This document shows positions 28,821 through 40,051 of a DNA stretch of 50,126 nt, one piece after another; the stretch's first letter is position 1; each line of letters starts with the position of its first letter. Position numbers and translations under genes: made by a program. The notes below the pieces were generated by a model. It did no database searches. It was not told the origin of the DNA and saw only the letters and a program-made list of their open reading frames with translations. Source of the stretch: Pseudomonas sp. S37 (GTDB taxonomy: Bacteria; Pseudomonadota; Gammaproteobacteria; Pseudomonadales; Pseudomonadaceae); NCBI RefSeq assembly GCF_016658545.1, contig NZ_JACVZC010000032.1, forward strand, positions 1 through 50,126. The letters run 5' to 3'.

Positions 28821-29066
28821 ATGACAACAGAAGACACCCAGTTCACCGTCGGCAAGACCACGTTCTATCAAGGCGAAAATGGCATCCACCCATTGTTCCG
28901 CATCGAGCCCGGGATCCCGTGCCGGGACGCTCGCGAGCAGTCTTCGGAGTTGATGGGGTATGTGCGCGAGTTGACCATCACCGGGTTGATGGATGAGAAG
29001 CCGATGATGATCTGGGCTGCCCATTATTTGAGTGCGATGGCCAAGGCGCTGAAAATGTTGCGGTGA
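28821..29066 (+). CDS. DUF3077 family protein
   Basis: An 81-residue soluble protein: [27 protein letters not shown], then [22 protein letters not shown] and [16 protein letters not shown]. This is the DUF3077 pattern, a family largely confined to Pseudomonas and present in many paralogues per genome. No function is known. GAGGGG eight bases before ATG supports the start. The absence of signal or membrane segments suggests a cytoplasmic protein. Its upstream partner gene appears truncated, so this copy may be expressed alone or be decaying. Confidence 0.82.
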   Translation: MTTEDTQFTVGKTTFYQGENGIHPLFRIEPGIPCRDAREQSSELMGYVRELTITGLMDEKPMMIWAAHYLSAMAKALKMLR

Positions 29067-29160
29067 ACACCTGGCAACCCCACCGCAACCCCCAAGCCAA
29101 CCATCCGGCACCCTTGCCCACCCCAGCCGTCGCCCCACCCACCAATCCCCCACGAATCCA
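29067..29160 (+). terminator. C-rich, G-poor stretch: possible Rho-dependent terminator
   Basis: Immediately after the DUF3077 stop, 94 bases contain about 53 C and only about 11 G by hand count, without stable hairpins. Unstructured C-over-G RNA is the signature of a Rho loading (rut) site. No intrinsic terminator follows the gene. Confidence 0.4.
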
Positions 29161-29232
29161 GTCGGATTTGGTCAAAATTTGTGCTATATTCCGCGCCCGC
29201 GATTTCCCTGTACACCAGAACCGGTCACTGAC

Positions 29233-31536
<2,304 letters not shown>

Positions 31537-31555
31537 TCCAGGCCTTGCATAGAAC

Positions 31556-31631
31556 CCTGTGGGAGCGGGTTTACCCGCGAATGCGTCAGTAGAGCTACCA
31601 TCGCATTCGCGGGTGAACCCGCTCCCACAGG
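31556..31631. repeat. Inverted REP pair (76-bp BIME), copy A
   Basis: Two opposed REPs joined by atgcgtcagtagagctaccatcgcat. The unit differs by only two bases over 76 from the copy at 33061-33136, indicating recent duplication as one mobile unit, presumably by a RAYT transposase acting in trans. Confidence 0.9.
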
Positions 31632-31667
31632 TTAGGTGTCAGGCCAATCAAACGAGATCAATCGAGA

Positions 31668-32255
31668 TCAATCGGGTTTCTTGTCGACCCACTTCGGCGC
31701 CACCGGTGCGACAAAGCGGTCCATCCCGTCCAGCAGCTCATCCGGCTGCTGCCCCAGCAGCAACATCGCCCGGTGCTGCGGGCGCACAAAGCCTTCTTCG
31801 ACGATATGGTCGAGGAACCCGCCCAGCTTGTCGTAAAAGCCGTTCACATCCAGCAGCCCCAGCGGCTTGGCGTGATAACCCAGCTGCCCCCAGGTCCACA
31901 CCTCGAACAATTCTTCCAGCGTACCCAGCCCACCCGGCAAGGCGATGAAGGCATCGCTCAGCTCGGCCATGCGGGCCTTGCGTGCATGCATGCCATCGAC
32001 CACTTCCAGCCGTGTCAGGCCCTTGTGCCCGACTTCAGCGTCCAGCAGGCTCTGCGGGATGATCCCGACCACTTCGCCACCGGCTGCCATGGCCGCGTCG
32101 GCCACCACGCCCATCAAACCGACCGCACCACCGCCATACACCAGGGTGAGGCCACGGCGGGCAATGGCCTGGCCCAGCGCGATGGCTGCTTCACGGTAGG
32201 CGGGGTTGCTGCCGATGCTGGCACCACAGAACACACAAACGGAACGTACGGGCAT
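31668..32255 (-). CDS. LOG family (lysine decarboxylase-like) nucleotide 5'-monophosphate phosphoribohydrolase
   Basis: A 195-residue Rossmann-like protein of the LOG family, members of which release adenine or cytokinin bases from nucleoside monophosphates. It has the phosphate-binding [10 protein letters not shown], the active-site MHARK (89-93) and the signature PGGLGTLEE (107-115). The older label 'lysine decarboxylase' is misleading. AGGAGATGAGCA precedes the ATG. Substrate and physiological role here are unproven. It converges with ygiQ across a REP pair. Confidence 0.92.
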   Translation of the reverse strand: MPVRSVCVFCGASIGSNPAYREAAIALGQAIARRGLTLVYGGGAVGLMGVVADAAMAAGGEVVGIIPQSLLDAEVGHKGLTRLEVVDGMHARKARMAELSDAFIALPGGLGTLEELFEVWTWGQLGYHAKPLGLLDVNGFYDKLGGFLDHIVEEGFVRPQHRAMLLLGQQPDELLDGMDRFVAPVAPKWVDKKPD

Positions 32256-32319
32256 TGCTCATCTCCTGTCACTCAGCTGCACAGGGTACGGCGCATGCCC
32301 GTCGCTTCCAAGGCCGCTT

Positions 32320-32409
32320 TCATTCGGGGCGGGAGAATTCGCAGATGGCGCCCGTGGCACCGTGGGCGTAGGCGGCGAGCAGGCTGTTGAGGAAATTGGA
32401 GATGGGCAT
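32320..32409 (-). CDS. Candidate small ORF, 29 residues
   Basis: On the minus strand an ATG at 32409 with AGGAGC eight bases upstream opens MPISNFLNSLLAAYAHGATG and ends CEFSRPE before TGA. The ribosome-binding site is better than those of several neighbours, and the first 20 residues form a plausible amphipathic or weakly hydrophobic helix. I do not recognise the product. It may be a genuine microprotein, a remnant, or chance. The palindrome TTGTATACAA and a hairpin (AAGGGCA/TGCCCTT, 32454-32472) lie just upstream. Confidence 0.4.
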   Translation of the reverse strand: MPISNFLNSLLAAYAHGATGAICEFSRPE

Positions 32410-32478
32410 TTGGTATTGCTCCTAAATGAGAGGTTGTCCCATCGTCTAATAAAAGGGCATGATGTGCCCTTAGATTGG

Positions 32479-32488
32479 TTGTATACAA
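32479..32488. promoter_or_regulatory. TTGTATACAA palindrome (GntR/FadR-like operator)
   Basis: A perfect 10-bp dyad matching the TTGT-N-N-ACAA form bound by many FCD-class GntR regulators. It sits between the small minus-strand ORF and azurin and also overlaps TATACA/TACAAT, so it could cover a -10 element in either direction. Confidence 0.4.
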
Positions 32489-32528
32489 TCCATTGAACAA
32501 TTCAACTGGCTGGCCACTTGACACCCCC

Positions 32529-32542
32529 TTGACCCATATCAG
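32529..32542 (+). promoter_or_regulatory. ANR/FNR-like box upstream of azurin
   Basis: TTGACCCATATCAG matches the ANR/FNR consensus TTGAT-N4-ATCAA with one mismatch in each half-site, about 63 bases before the azurin ATG. Anaerobic control of azurin by ANR is known in P. aeruginosa; its operation here is inferred. Confidence 0.45.
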
Positions 32543-32604
32543 CAAGGGGCTGAACGGTTTCAGGCAGTCTCGCAATTGATAAAACCCTGCCAAGGAGATT
32601 CATG

Positions 32605-33054
32605 ATGTTTGCGAAAGCTGTAGCGGTATCCCTGCTGACCCTCGCCAGCGCTTCTGTCTTCGCCGCCGAGTGCTCGGTCACCGTCGACTCGACTGACCAG
32701 ATGTCCTTCAACACCAAGGAAATCACCGTCGACAAGAGCTGCAAGGAATTCACCGTCAAACTGACCCACTCCGGCAACCTGCCGAAGAACGTCATGGGCC
32801 ACAACCTGGTGATCAGCAAGACTGCCGACATGCAGGGCATTGCCACCGAAGGCATGAGCCAGGGGCTGGACAAGGACTACATCAAGGCTGACAACGCCGC
32901 GATCATCGCCCACACCAAAATGATCGGCGCGCCAGAGAAAGAAACCGAAGTGAAGTTTGACGCTACCAAGCTGGAAGCCGGTGGTGACTACAGCTTCTTC
33001 TGCACCTTCCCGGGCCACATCTCGATGATGAAGGGCAAGGTCGTCGTCAAGTAA
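32605..33054 (+). CDS. azu: Azurin, type 1 blue copper protein
   Basis: Periplasmic electron carrier. The 149-residue precursor has a Sec signal ([20 protein letters not shown]) and a mature part starting AECSVTVDS. Copper ligands are visible: His in MGHNLVI and the C-terminal loop [12 protein letters not shown] giving Cys, His and Met. The disulphide Cys pair is C23 with the Cys in DKSCKEF. ATG at 32605 is preferred because GGAG (32594-32597) then has 7-base spacing; the adjacent ATG at 32602 is possible. A REP pair follows. Confidence 0.96.
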   Translation: MFAKAVAVSLLTLASASVFAAECSVTVDSTDQMSFNTKEITVDKSCKEFTVKLTHSGNLPKNVMGHNLVISKTADMQGIATEGMSQGLDKDYIKADNAAIIAHTKMIGAPEKETEVKFDATKLEAGGDYSFFCTFPGHISMMKGKVVVK

Positions 33055-33060
33055 TCGAAG

Positions 33061-33136
33061 CCTGTGGGAGCGGGTTTACCCGCGAATGCGTCGGTGGAGC
33101 TACCATCGCATTCGCGGGTGAACCCGCTCCCACAGG
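33061..33136. repeat. Inverted REP pair (76-bp BIME), copy B
   Basis: Nearly identical to the unit at 31556-31631 (two substitutions, in the linker). It lies between azurin and the converging nadE gene. Confidence 0.9.
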
Positions 33137-33161
33137 TTTTCCTACTGCCTTGGTAGCTTGA

Positions 33162-33989
33162 TCAAGGGGCGAACGGCAGTTCGCGCTTGTGCTGGGTCTT
33201 GCGGTAGGTGGCGACGATGATGTCGAACGCTGCCTGGTCAACCGGCAACCCATGCAGGAAGGCATCGATCTGTTGGTAGGTCACGCCATGCGACGCTTCG
33301 TCCGGTTTACCCGGCTCCAGGTCTTCCAGGTCTGCAGTCGGCACCTTCTCCACCAGTGACTCCGGCGCACCAAAGCTGCGCGCAATCGCCCGTACCTGGT
33401 TCTTCACCAGCCCGCTCAGCGGCGCCAGGTCGCAGGCACCATCACCAAACTTGGTAAAGAAGCCCATCACCGCCTCGGCGGCATGGTCGGTACCGATCAC
33501 CAGGCCTGCGCGGGCGCCGGCGATGGTGTACTGGGCGACCATGCGCGTGCGTGCCTTGACGTTGCCGACCACGAAGTCGACCAGGGTTGGCGAGCCGTTC
33601 TTCAGCTCAACCACTTCCGCCGCCAATGCCCGCACTGCCGGGGCAATGTCCACGGTGTGCACTTCATCGGCCTTGATCACTTCCAGGCAGGCCTGGGCGT
33701 CATGCTCGTCATGCTGCACCTGATACGGCAGGCGCACCGCGATGAAGGTGTAGGCCTTGTCGCCGGTTTCGGCGCGCAACTCGTTGACCGCGCGCTGGGC
33801 GAGCAGGGCGGCGGTCAGCGAGTCGACGCCGCCGCTGATGCCCAGCACCAGGGTCTTGAGCCGGGCATTGGCCAGGCAGCCCTTGATAAACGCCACGCGC
33901 CGGGCAACTTCGGCCTCGAGCGCTGCAGCGTCGGCGAACGGCGGCTGGACCTTCAGCGCCTGGGCAATCTCTTGCTGAACCGCTTGCAT
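33162..33989 (-). CDS. nadE: NH3-dependent NAD+ synthetase
   Basis: Amidates deamido-NAD to NAD with ammonia and ATP, the last step of NAD formation. The 275-residue protein has the ATP pyrophosphatase P-loop SGGVDS (52-57), [29 protein letters not shown] and [17 protein letters not shown]. It is the short form lacking the glutaminase domain. AAGGAG overlaps the pncB stop, with three bases between the genes, so both salvage steps are co-translated. Confidence 0.96.
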   Translation of the reverse strand: MQAVQQEIAQALKVQPPFADAAALEAEVARRVAFIKGCLANARLKTLVLGISGGVDSLTAALLAQRAVNELRAETGDKAYTFIAVRLPYQVQHDEHDAQACLEVIKADEVHTVDIAPAVRALAAEVVELKNGSPTLVDFVVGNVKARTRMVAQYTIAGARAGLVIGTDHAAEAVMGFFTKFGDGACDLAPLSGLVKNQVRAIARSFGAPESLVEKVPTADLEDLEPGKPDEASHGVTYQQIDAFLHGLPVDQAAFDIIVATYRKTQHKRELPFAP

Positions 33990-33992
33990 GGG

Positions 33993-35198
33993 TTACTCCT
34001 TGCTGGGGACTTTGAATACATGACGCATGTAGGCGACGAAGTTCTCGTCACGGCACTGGGTCTTGGCGGCTTCGTCGGAAATCTTGGCCACCGGTGCGCC
34101 GTTGCAGTCGGTCATTTTAAGCACGATGCTCATCGGCGCCACACCCGGGATGTCGCAGGTGAGGTTGGTGCCGATACCAAAGCTGACGTTGATGCGCCCG
34201 CGCAGGGCACGGAAGATTTCCAGCGAGCGGGTCAGGTTCAGGCCATCGGAAAACACCAGGGTCTTGGTCATCGGGTCGATACCCAGTTTCTGGTAGTGGG
34301 CGATGGCCTTTTCCGCCCAGGCTACCGGCTCGCCCGAGTCGTGGCGCAAGCCGTCGAACAGCTTGGCAAAGTAAAGGTCGAAATCGCCGAGGAAGGCATC
34401 CATGGTGATGCAGTCGGTCAGGGCGATGCCGAGCAGGCCGCGGTACTCGCGTACCCAGCAGTCCAGCGCGGCAATCTGGCTGTCGATCAGCCGTGGGCCG
34501 AGCTGCTGGTGGGCCATGATCCACTCGTGGGCCATGGTACCCAGCGGCTTGATATCCAGTTTCCATGCCAGGTCGACGTTGCTGGTGCCGACAAAACGGC
34601 CCGGGAAGTCGTCACGCAGCACCCGCACCACCTCTTCCTGCACGCGGCTGGAAAAGCGCCTGCGGGTGCCGAAGTCGGCTACTTGCATTTCGGCCAGCTC
34701 GTCCTCGCTGGCATGCGCGCGCAGCCAGTCGAACTTGCGGTACAGCTGGTCGCGGGCCTCGGCCAGGCGCATATGCGGGTGCAGTTGGCGGTTGCGTACT
34801 TCGCTGATGATCGCCAGCAGTGGCACTTCGAACAGGATCACATGCAGCCACGGGCCTTTCAGGCGCAGGAACAGCTGGTCGTTCTCGATACCGATGCGCA
34901 CGTAGCGCAGGTTGAAGCGGAACAGCCGCAGAAAGCGCAGGAAGTCGGGCTTGAGGAAGCTGATGCGCTCAAGGAAACCCAACTGGCCATCATCGAGGGT
35001 GAGGTCGCTGAGCAGTTCCAGCTGGTTGCGGATCTCGCCGAGGTAGGGGCGCAGGTCCTCGCCGTTGCGGCAGCGGAATTCCCATTCGACGTCGGCGTCC
35101 GGGTAGTTGTGCAGCACGCCCTGCATCATGGTGAGTTTGTAGAAGTCGGTGTCGAGCAGGTTGTGCACGATGCGCTCGGCGAATGCGCTTTCGCTCAT
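33993..35198 (-). CDS. pncB: Nicotinate phosphoribosyltransferase
   Basis: Converts nicotinate and PRPP to nicotinate mononucleotide in NAD salvage. The 401-residue protein starts [28 protein letters not shown] and contains [20 protein letters not shown], which includes the family's phosphorylatable His region, and the phosphate-binding [11 protein letters not shown] segment. An in-frame extension of over 120 codons upstream runs through a REP element and was rejected. It is the first gene of the pncB-nadE pair. Its promoter should lie in 35200-35260. Confidence 0.96.
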   Translation of the reverse strand: MSESAFAERIVHNLLDTDFYKLTMMQGVLHNYPDADVEWEFRCRNGEDLRPYLGEIRNQLELLSDLTLDDGQLGFLERISFLKPDFLRFLRLFRFNLRYVRIGIENDQLFLRLKGPWLHVILFEVPLLAIISEVRNRQLHPHMRLAEARDQLYRKFDWLRAHASEDELAEMQVADFGTRRRFSSRVQEEVVRVLRDDFPGRFVGTSNVDLAWKLDIKPLGTMAHEWIMAHQQLGPRLIDSQIAALDCWVREYRGLLGIALTDCITMDAFLGDFDLYFAKLFDGLRHDSGEPVAWAEKAIAHYQKLGIDPMTKTLVFSDGLNLTRSLEIFRALRGRINVSFGIGTNLTCDIPGVAPMSIVLKMTDCNGAPVAKISDEAAKTQCRDENFVAYMRHVFKVPSKE

Positions 35199-35267
35199 CA
35201 AGGGGGCTCCGGAAGCGGCGAATGGCGGACATTGTGCCAGCCTTTTCGGGCTTGTTGTGCCTGGGCT

Positions 35268-35299
35268 GGCCTCTTCGCGGGTGAACCCGCTCCCACAGG
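35268..35299. repeat. REP element, single
   Basis: One copy, ggcctcttcgcgggtgaacccgctcccacagg, in the divergent pncB-braC intergenic region. Confidence 0.85.
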
Positions 35300-35375
35300 G
35301 CCCGCGTATCTGCCAAAACCGCGTGTTTTTTTGTGCACCAGCTAGCCTTGAAACAGTGCTGCCTGTAGCAGTCGC

Positions 35376-35390
35376 GCACCAACGGTGTGC
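35376..35390 (+). promoter_or_regulatory. NtrC-like dyad upstream of braC
   Basis: GCACCAACGGTGTGC fits the GCAC-N7-GTGC skeleton of NtrC sites and matches GCACCANNNTGGTGC at all but two specified bases. It lies about 215 bases upstream of the sigma-54 promoter, within enhancer range. Confidence 0.4.
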
Positions 35391-35418
35391 AGTTCGGTGA
35401 CGTCGGCTGTTACAGGGC

Positions 35419-35519
35419 GGTTGCACGTAAACACTTGCCAGGGTTGCAATGATGGCACTCGACGGTTGCTCCTTGTCTGTACGTGTGGTGGCGCCTGCCG
35501 CGTGGCAGACGGTTGCACG
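35419..35519 (+). repeat. Four phased GGTTGC direct repeats
   Basis: GGTTGC occurs at 35419, 35442, 35464 and 35511; the first and last extend to GGTTGCACG. Intervals are 23, 22 and 47 bases, close to multiples of two helical turns. The position between the NtrC-like dyad and the sigma-54 promoter suggests activator sites. Confidence 0.45.
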
Positions 35520-35591
35520 CTCAATAAAGAAAAGGCCGTCGGTCGCCTGCTGGCGCCCGTCACAGTGTGTTTTCCCGGAAGACAAAACCTA

Positions 35592-35607
35592 TGGCACGGC
35601 CCTTGCT
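35592..35607 (+). promoter_or_regulatory. Sigma-54 promoter of braC
   Basis: TGGCACGGCCCTTGCT matches the RpoN consensus TGGCAC-N5-TTGCW fully, with GG and GC dinucleotides at the required 12-base distance. It lies 60 bases before the braC start codon, predicting transcription from about 35618 and nitrogen- or enhancer-dependent activation. Confidence 0.8.
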
Positions 35608-35667
35608 CAGAGCACAGGGCTGAGAAGTTGTAGTGCCAACCAAAAAAAACTCTAGGAGCACCACCTC

Positions 35668-36804
35668 ATGTCGCAGACGTTTTACAAGAAAGGTTTCCTG
35701 GCTCTGGCCGTAGCTACGGCACTGGGTGTTTCTTCGTATGTTCAGGCCGACGTCAAGATCGGTGTAGCGGGCCCCATGACCGGGGCCAACGCAGCGTTTG
35801 GCGAGCAGTACATGAAAGGTGCGCAGGCAGCGGCCGACAAGATCAACGCCGCCGGTGGCGTGAATGGCGAGAAAATCGTCCTGGTAAAAGGCGATGACGC
35901 GTGCGAGCCGAAGCAGGCCGTGGCCGTGGCCAACCGCCTGGTCGACCAGGACAAGGTAATCGGTGTGGTCGGCCACTTCTGCTCCTCCAACACCATCCCG
36001 GCGTCCGAGGTGTATGACGAGGCGGGCGTCATCGCCATCACCCCGGGCTCCACCAACCCACAGGTTACCGAGCGCGGCCTGAGCGCCATGTTCCGCATGT
36101 GCGGCCGTGACGACCAGCAGGGCATCGTCGCTGGCGACTACATCGTCGACGTGCTCAAGGGCAAGAAAGTCGCGGTGCTGCACGACAAGGACACCTACGG
36201 CCAGGGCCTGGCCGACGCCACCAAGGCGCAGCTGGAAAAACGTGGCGTGAAGCCTGTGCTGTACGAAGGCCTGACCCGTGGCGAGAAAGACTTCAGCGCC
36301 GTGGTCACCAAGATCCGCTCCACCGGTGCCGACGTGGTCTACTTCGGTGGCCTGCACCCGGAAGCCGGCCCGCTGGTCCGCCAGCTGCGCGAGCAGGGCC
36401 TGAAAGACGTCAAGTTCATGTCCGATGACGGCATTGTCACCGACGAACTGGTAGCGACCGCCGGTGGCGCGCAGTACGTCGATGGCGTGTACATGACCTT
36501 CGGTGCCGACCCACGCCTGCTGCCAGACAGCAAGGCGGTGGTGGAAGAGTTCCGCAAGGCCGGTACCGAACCTGAAGGCTACACCCTTTATGCATACGCC
36601 TCGCTGCAGGCGCTGGCCGCCGCATTCAACGGTGCCAAGTCGAACAAGGGCGAAGACGCGGCCAAGTGGCTCAAGGCCAACCCGGTGCAAACCGTGATGG
36701 GCGAGAAGAAGTGGGACAGCAAGGGCGACCTGACCGTGTCCGACTACGTGGTCTACCAGTGGGACGCGAGCGGCAAGTACCACCAGCTGGATAAACAAAA
36801 ATAA
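35668..36804 (+). CDS. braC: Branched-chain amino acid ABC transporter substrate-binding protein
   Basis: Periplasmic Leu/Ile/Val (and possibly Ala/Thr) binding protein. The 378-residue precursor has a Sec signal ending near SSYVQA (residue 27) and mature start DVKIGVAGPMTGANAAFG. Family features follow: GAQAAADKINAAGGVNGEK, VGHFCSSNTIPASEVYDEAG and the Cys pair in DDACEP and MCGRDD. TAGGAG precedes the ATG at good distance. It heads the braC-livHMGF operon and is followed by a hairpin that likely raises its transcript level over the downstream genes. Confidence 0.96.
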   Translation: MSQTFYKKGFLALAVATALGVSSYVQADVKIGVAGPMTGANAAFGEQYMKGAQAAADKINAAGGVNGEKIVLVKGDDACEPKQAVAVANRLVDQDKVIGVVGHFCSSNTIPASEVYDEAGVIAITPGSTNPQVTERGLSAMFRMCGRDDQQGIVAGDYIVDVLKGKKVAVLHDKDTYGQGLADATKAQLEKRGVKPVLYEGLTRGEKDFSAVVTKIRSTGADVVYFGGLHPEAGPLVRQLREQGLKDVKFMSDDGIVTDELVATAGGAQYVDGVYMTFGADPRLLPDSKAVVEEFRKAGTEPEGYTLYAYASLQALAAAFNGAKSNKGEDAAKWLKANPVQTVMGEKKWDSKGDLTVSDYVVYQWDASGKYHQLDKQK

Positions 36805-36816
36805 TAACGGCCCGCA

Positions 36817-36840
36817 GCCCGGGTGCGCCTGCGCCCGGGC
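36817..36840 (+). terminator. Intercistronic hairpin between braC and livH
   Basis: GCCCGGG-tgcgcctgcg-CCCGGGC forms a very stable stem 13 bases after braC, with no U tract. Such hairpins commonly protect the binding-protein mRNA or partially terminate, giving excess binding protein over membrane subunits. Confidence 0.6.
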
Positions 36841-36960
36841 CGAAGCCCCGCGGTACCTGTCCTTATTCGGAGACCTGCACGTTTGTGCACTGCTGGGGCC
36901 GCTTCATCCGTGGCCTTGCGTGGTCGGCATGCGTGCAGTCTCGCTCAGTGAGATTGCGTT

Positions 36961-37875
<915 letters not shown>

Positions 37876-37877
37876 AC

Positions 37878-39179
37878 ATGTCGATTGCCAAGATTGCTTC
37901 TGCCTCTGAAACCAAAGGTTTCGATATCAAACGCAGTTTGCTCGAAACCATCGTTGCCGGCCTGCTGGCGCTGATCGTTTTCGGCCCGATCGTCGGCGTG
38001 GTGCTCGACGGCTACACCTTCAACGCCGAACCGCGCCGGGTGGCGTGGCTGGTGGGTGGGGTGATGCTCGGGCGCTTCCTGCTCAGCCTGTACGTGCAGA
38101 CCGCTGCCGGCCGGCGCATGCTCGAAGGCTTCGACAGCGGTGGCTCGGGTGTGCATGTGCGCGCGCCGAACTACGTGTCGCGGCTGCGCTACATCATCCC
38201 GGCGCTGGTGGTGATCGCCATTGTCTTCCCGATCTTCGCCAACAAGTACCTGCTGACCGTGGTCATTCTCGGCCTGATCTACGTGCTGCTGGGCCTGGGC
38301 CTGAACATCGTGGTCGGCCTGGCCGGCCTGCTCGACCTGGGTTACGTGGCGTTCTACGCCATCGGTGCCTACGGCCTGGCGCTGGGTTACCAGTACCTCG
38401 GCCTGGGCTTCTGGAGCGTACTGCCGCTGGCGGCCATTGCGGCGGCGCTGGCGGGGTGCATCCTCGGCTTCCCGGTGCTGCGCATGCACGGTGACTACCT
38501 GGCGATCGTGACCCTGGGCTTTGGCGAAATCATCCGCCTGGTGCTGAACAACTGGCTGTCGTTCACCGGTGGCCCCAATGGCATGCCGGCACCGTCGCCA
38601 ACCTTCTTCGGCCTGGAGTTCGGCCGCCGGGCCAAGGACGGTGGGGTGCCGATCCATGAGTTCTTCGGCTTCGAATACAACGCCAACCTCAAGTTCGTGT
38701 TCATCTACGCGGTGCTGTTCCTGGTGGTGCTGGCGGTGTTGTACATCAAGCACCGCCTGACCCGCATGCCGGTTGGCCGTGCCTGGGAAGCGCTGCGCGA
38801 AGACGAGATCGCCTGCCGTTCGATGGGCCTGAACCACGTACTGGTCAAGCTCTCGGCGTTTACCCTGGGTGCCTCCACCGCAGGTCTGGCCGGGGTGTTC
38901 TTCGCCACCTACCAGGGCTTCGTCAACCCGTCGTCGTTCACCTTCTTCGAGTCGGCACTGATCCTCGCCATCGTTGTGCTGGGTGGCATGGGCTCGACCG
39001 TGGGCGTGGTCATTGCCGCCTTCGTGCTGACCGTGGCGCCAGAGCTGCTGCGCAGCTTCTCCGAGTACCGCGTGCTGCTGTTCGGCGTGTTGATGGTGCT
39101 GATGATGATCTGGCGACCGCGTGGGCTGATCCGCATCAGCCGTACCGGTGTGACCCCGCGTAAAGGAGTGGCGCCATGA
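37878..39179 (+). CDS. livM: Branched-chain amino acid ABC transporter permease LivM
   Basis: Second permease subunit, 433 residues from ATG 37878 (MSIAKIASAS). It has an N-terminal membrane extension (about 20-60) typical of the longer LivM form, then GLGLNIVVGLAGLLDLGYVAFYAIGAY, MHGDYLAIVTLGFGEIIRL and FFESALILAIVVLGGMGSTVG. A GTG two codons upstream (37872) is too close to the AAGG site to be likely. The stop overlaps livG in ATGA. Confidence 0.95.
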   Translation: MSIAKIASASETKGFDIKRSLLETIVAGLLALIVFGPIVGVVLDGYTFNAEPRRVAWLVGGVMLGRFLLSLYVQTAAGRRMLEGFDSGGSGVHVRAPNYVSRLRYIIPALVVIAIVFPIFANKYLLTVVILGLIYVLLGLGLNIVVGLAGLLDLGYVAFYAIGAYGLALGYQYLGLGFWSVLPLAAIAAALAGCILGFPVLRMHGDYLAIVTLGFGEIIRLVLNNWLSFTGGPNGMPAPSPTFFGLEFGRRAKDGGVPIHEFFGFEYNANLKFVFIYAVLFLVVLAVLYIKHRLTRMPVGRAWEALREDEIACRSMGLNHVLVKLSAFTLGASTAGLAGVFFATYQGFVNPSSFTFFESALILAIVVLGGMGSTVGVVIAAFVLTVAPELLRSFSEYRVLLFGVLMVLMMIWRPRGLIRISRTGVTPRKGVAP

Positions 39180-40051
39180 GCGACGAAATCATTCTCTCGG
39201 TCGACAACCTGATGATGCAGTTTGGTGGCATCAAGGCGCTCAGCGACGTCAGCCTCAAGGTCAGGCGCAACCAGATTTTCGCCCTGATCGGCCCCAACGG
39301 CGCCGGCAAGACCACCGTGTTCAACTGCCTGACCGGCTTCTACAAGGCCAGTGGCGGGCGCATCGAGCTGAACGTGCGCGGCAGCCACACCAACGTCATC
39401 CAGCTGCTCGGCGAGCGGTTCCAGGCGGCCGACTTCGTGTCGCCGGCGCGCTTTGCCAACCGCATGTACTACAAGATGTTCGGCGGTACCCACCTGGTCA
39501 ACCGTGCCGGCCTGGCGCGCACCTTCCAGAACATTCGCCTGTTCAAGGAAATGTCGGTGGTGGAAAACCTGTTGGTGGCCCAGCACATGTGGGTCAACCG
39601 CAACCTGCTGGCCGGGGTGCTCAACACCAAGGCCTATCGCAAGGCCGAAAGCGACGCGCTGGACCACGCCTTCTACTGGCTGGAAGTGGTCGACCTGGTC
39701 GACTGTGCCAACCGCCTGGCTGGCGAGCTGTCGTACGGCCAGCAGCGCCGCCTGGAAATCGCCCGGGCCATGTGCACGCGGCCGAAGATCATCTGCCTGG
39801 ACGAACCGGCGGCCGGCCTGAACCCGCAGGAAACCGAGGCGCTCAGCCGCATGATCCGCGTGCTGCGTGACGAGCACGACATCACCGTGGTGTTGATCGA
39901 ACACGACATGGGCATGGTCATGAGCATTTCCGACCATATCGTGGTGCTGGACCACGGCAACGTGATTGCCGAAGGCGCGCCGCAGGACATCCGCCACAAC
40001 CCGACGGTGATCGCCGCCTACCTGGGTGCCGACGAAGAGGAACTGGTATGA
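39176..40051 (+). CDS. livG: Branched-chain amino acid ABC transporter ATP-binding protein LivG
   Basis: Cytoplasmic ATPase subunit, 291 residues. It has Walker A GPNGAGKTT (39-47), an ABC signature variant LSYGQQRRLEIARAM, Walker B ICLDEPAAGLNPQE and an H-loop in LIEHDMGMVM. An insertion of about 30 residues after Walker A (HTNVIQLLGERFQAADFV) is seen in Pseudomonas LivG/BraF. It is coupled to livM and livF by ATGA overlaps on both sides. Confidence 0.96.
   Translation: MSDEIILSVDNLMMQFGGIKALSDVSLKVRRNQIFALIGPNGAGKTTVFNCLTGFYKASGGRIELNVRGSHTNVIQLLGERFQAADFVSPARFANRMYYKMFGGTHLVNRAGLARTFQNIRLFKEMSVVENLLVAQHMWVNRNLLAGVLNTKAYRKAESDALDHAFYWLEVVDLVDCANRLAGELSYGQQRRLEIARAMCTRPKIICLDEPAAGLNPQETEALSRMIRVLRDEHDITVVLIEHDMGMVMSISDHIVVLDHGNVIAEGAPQDIRHNPTVIAAYLGADEEELV

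Noticed and set aside
31556..33136. Repeated palindromes as a possible CRISPR array
   Set aside because: The repeats are REP pairs with no regular spacer pattern, are dispersed between genes, and no cas gene is present.
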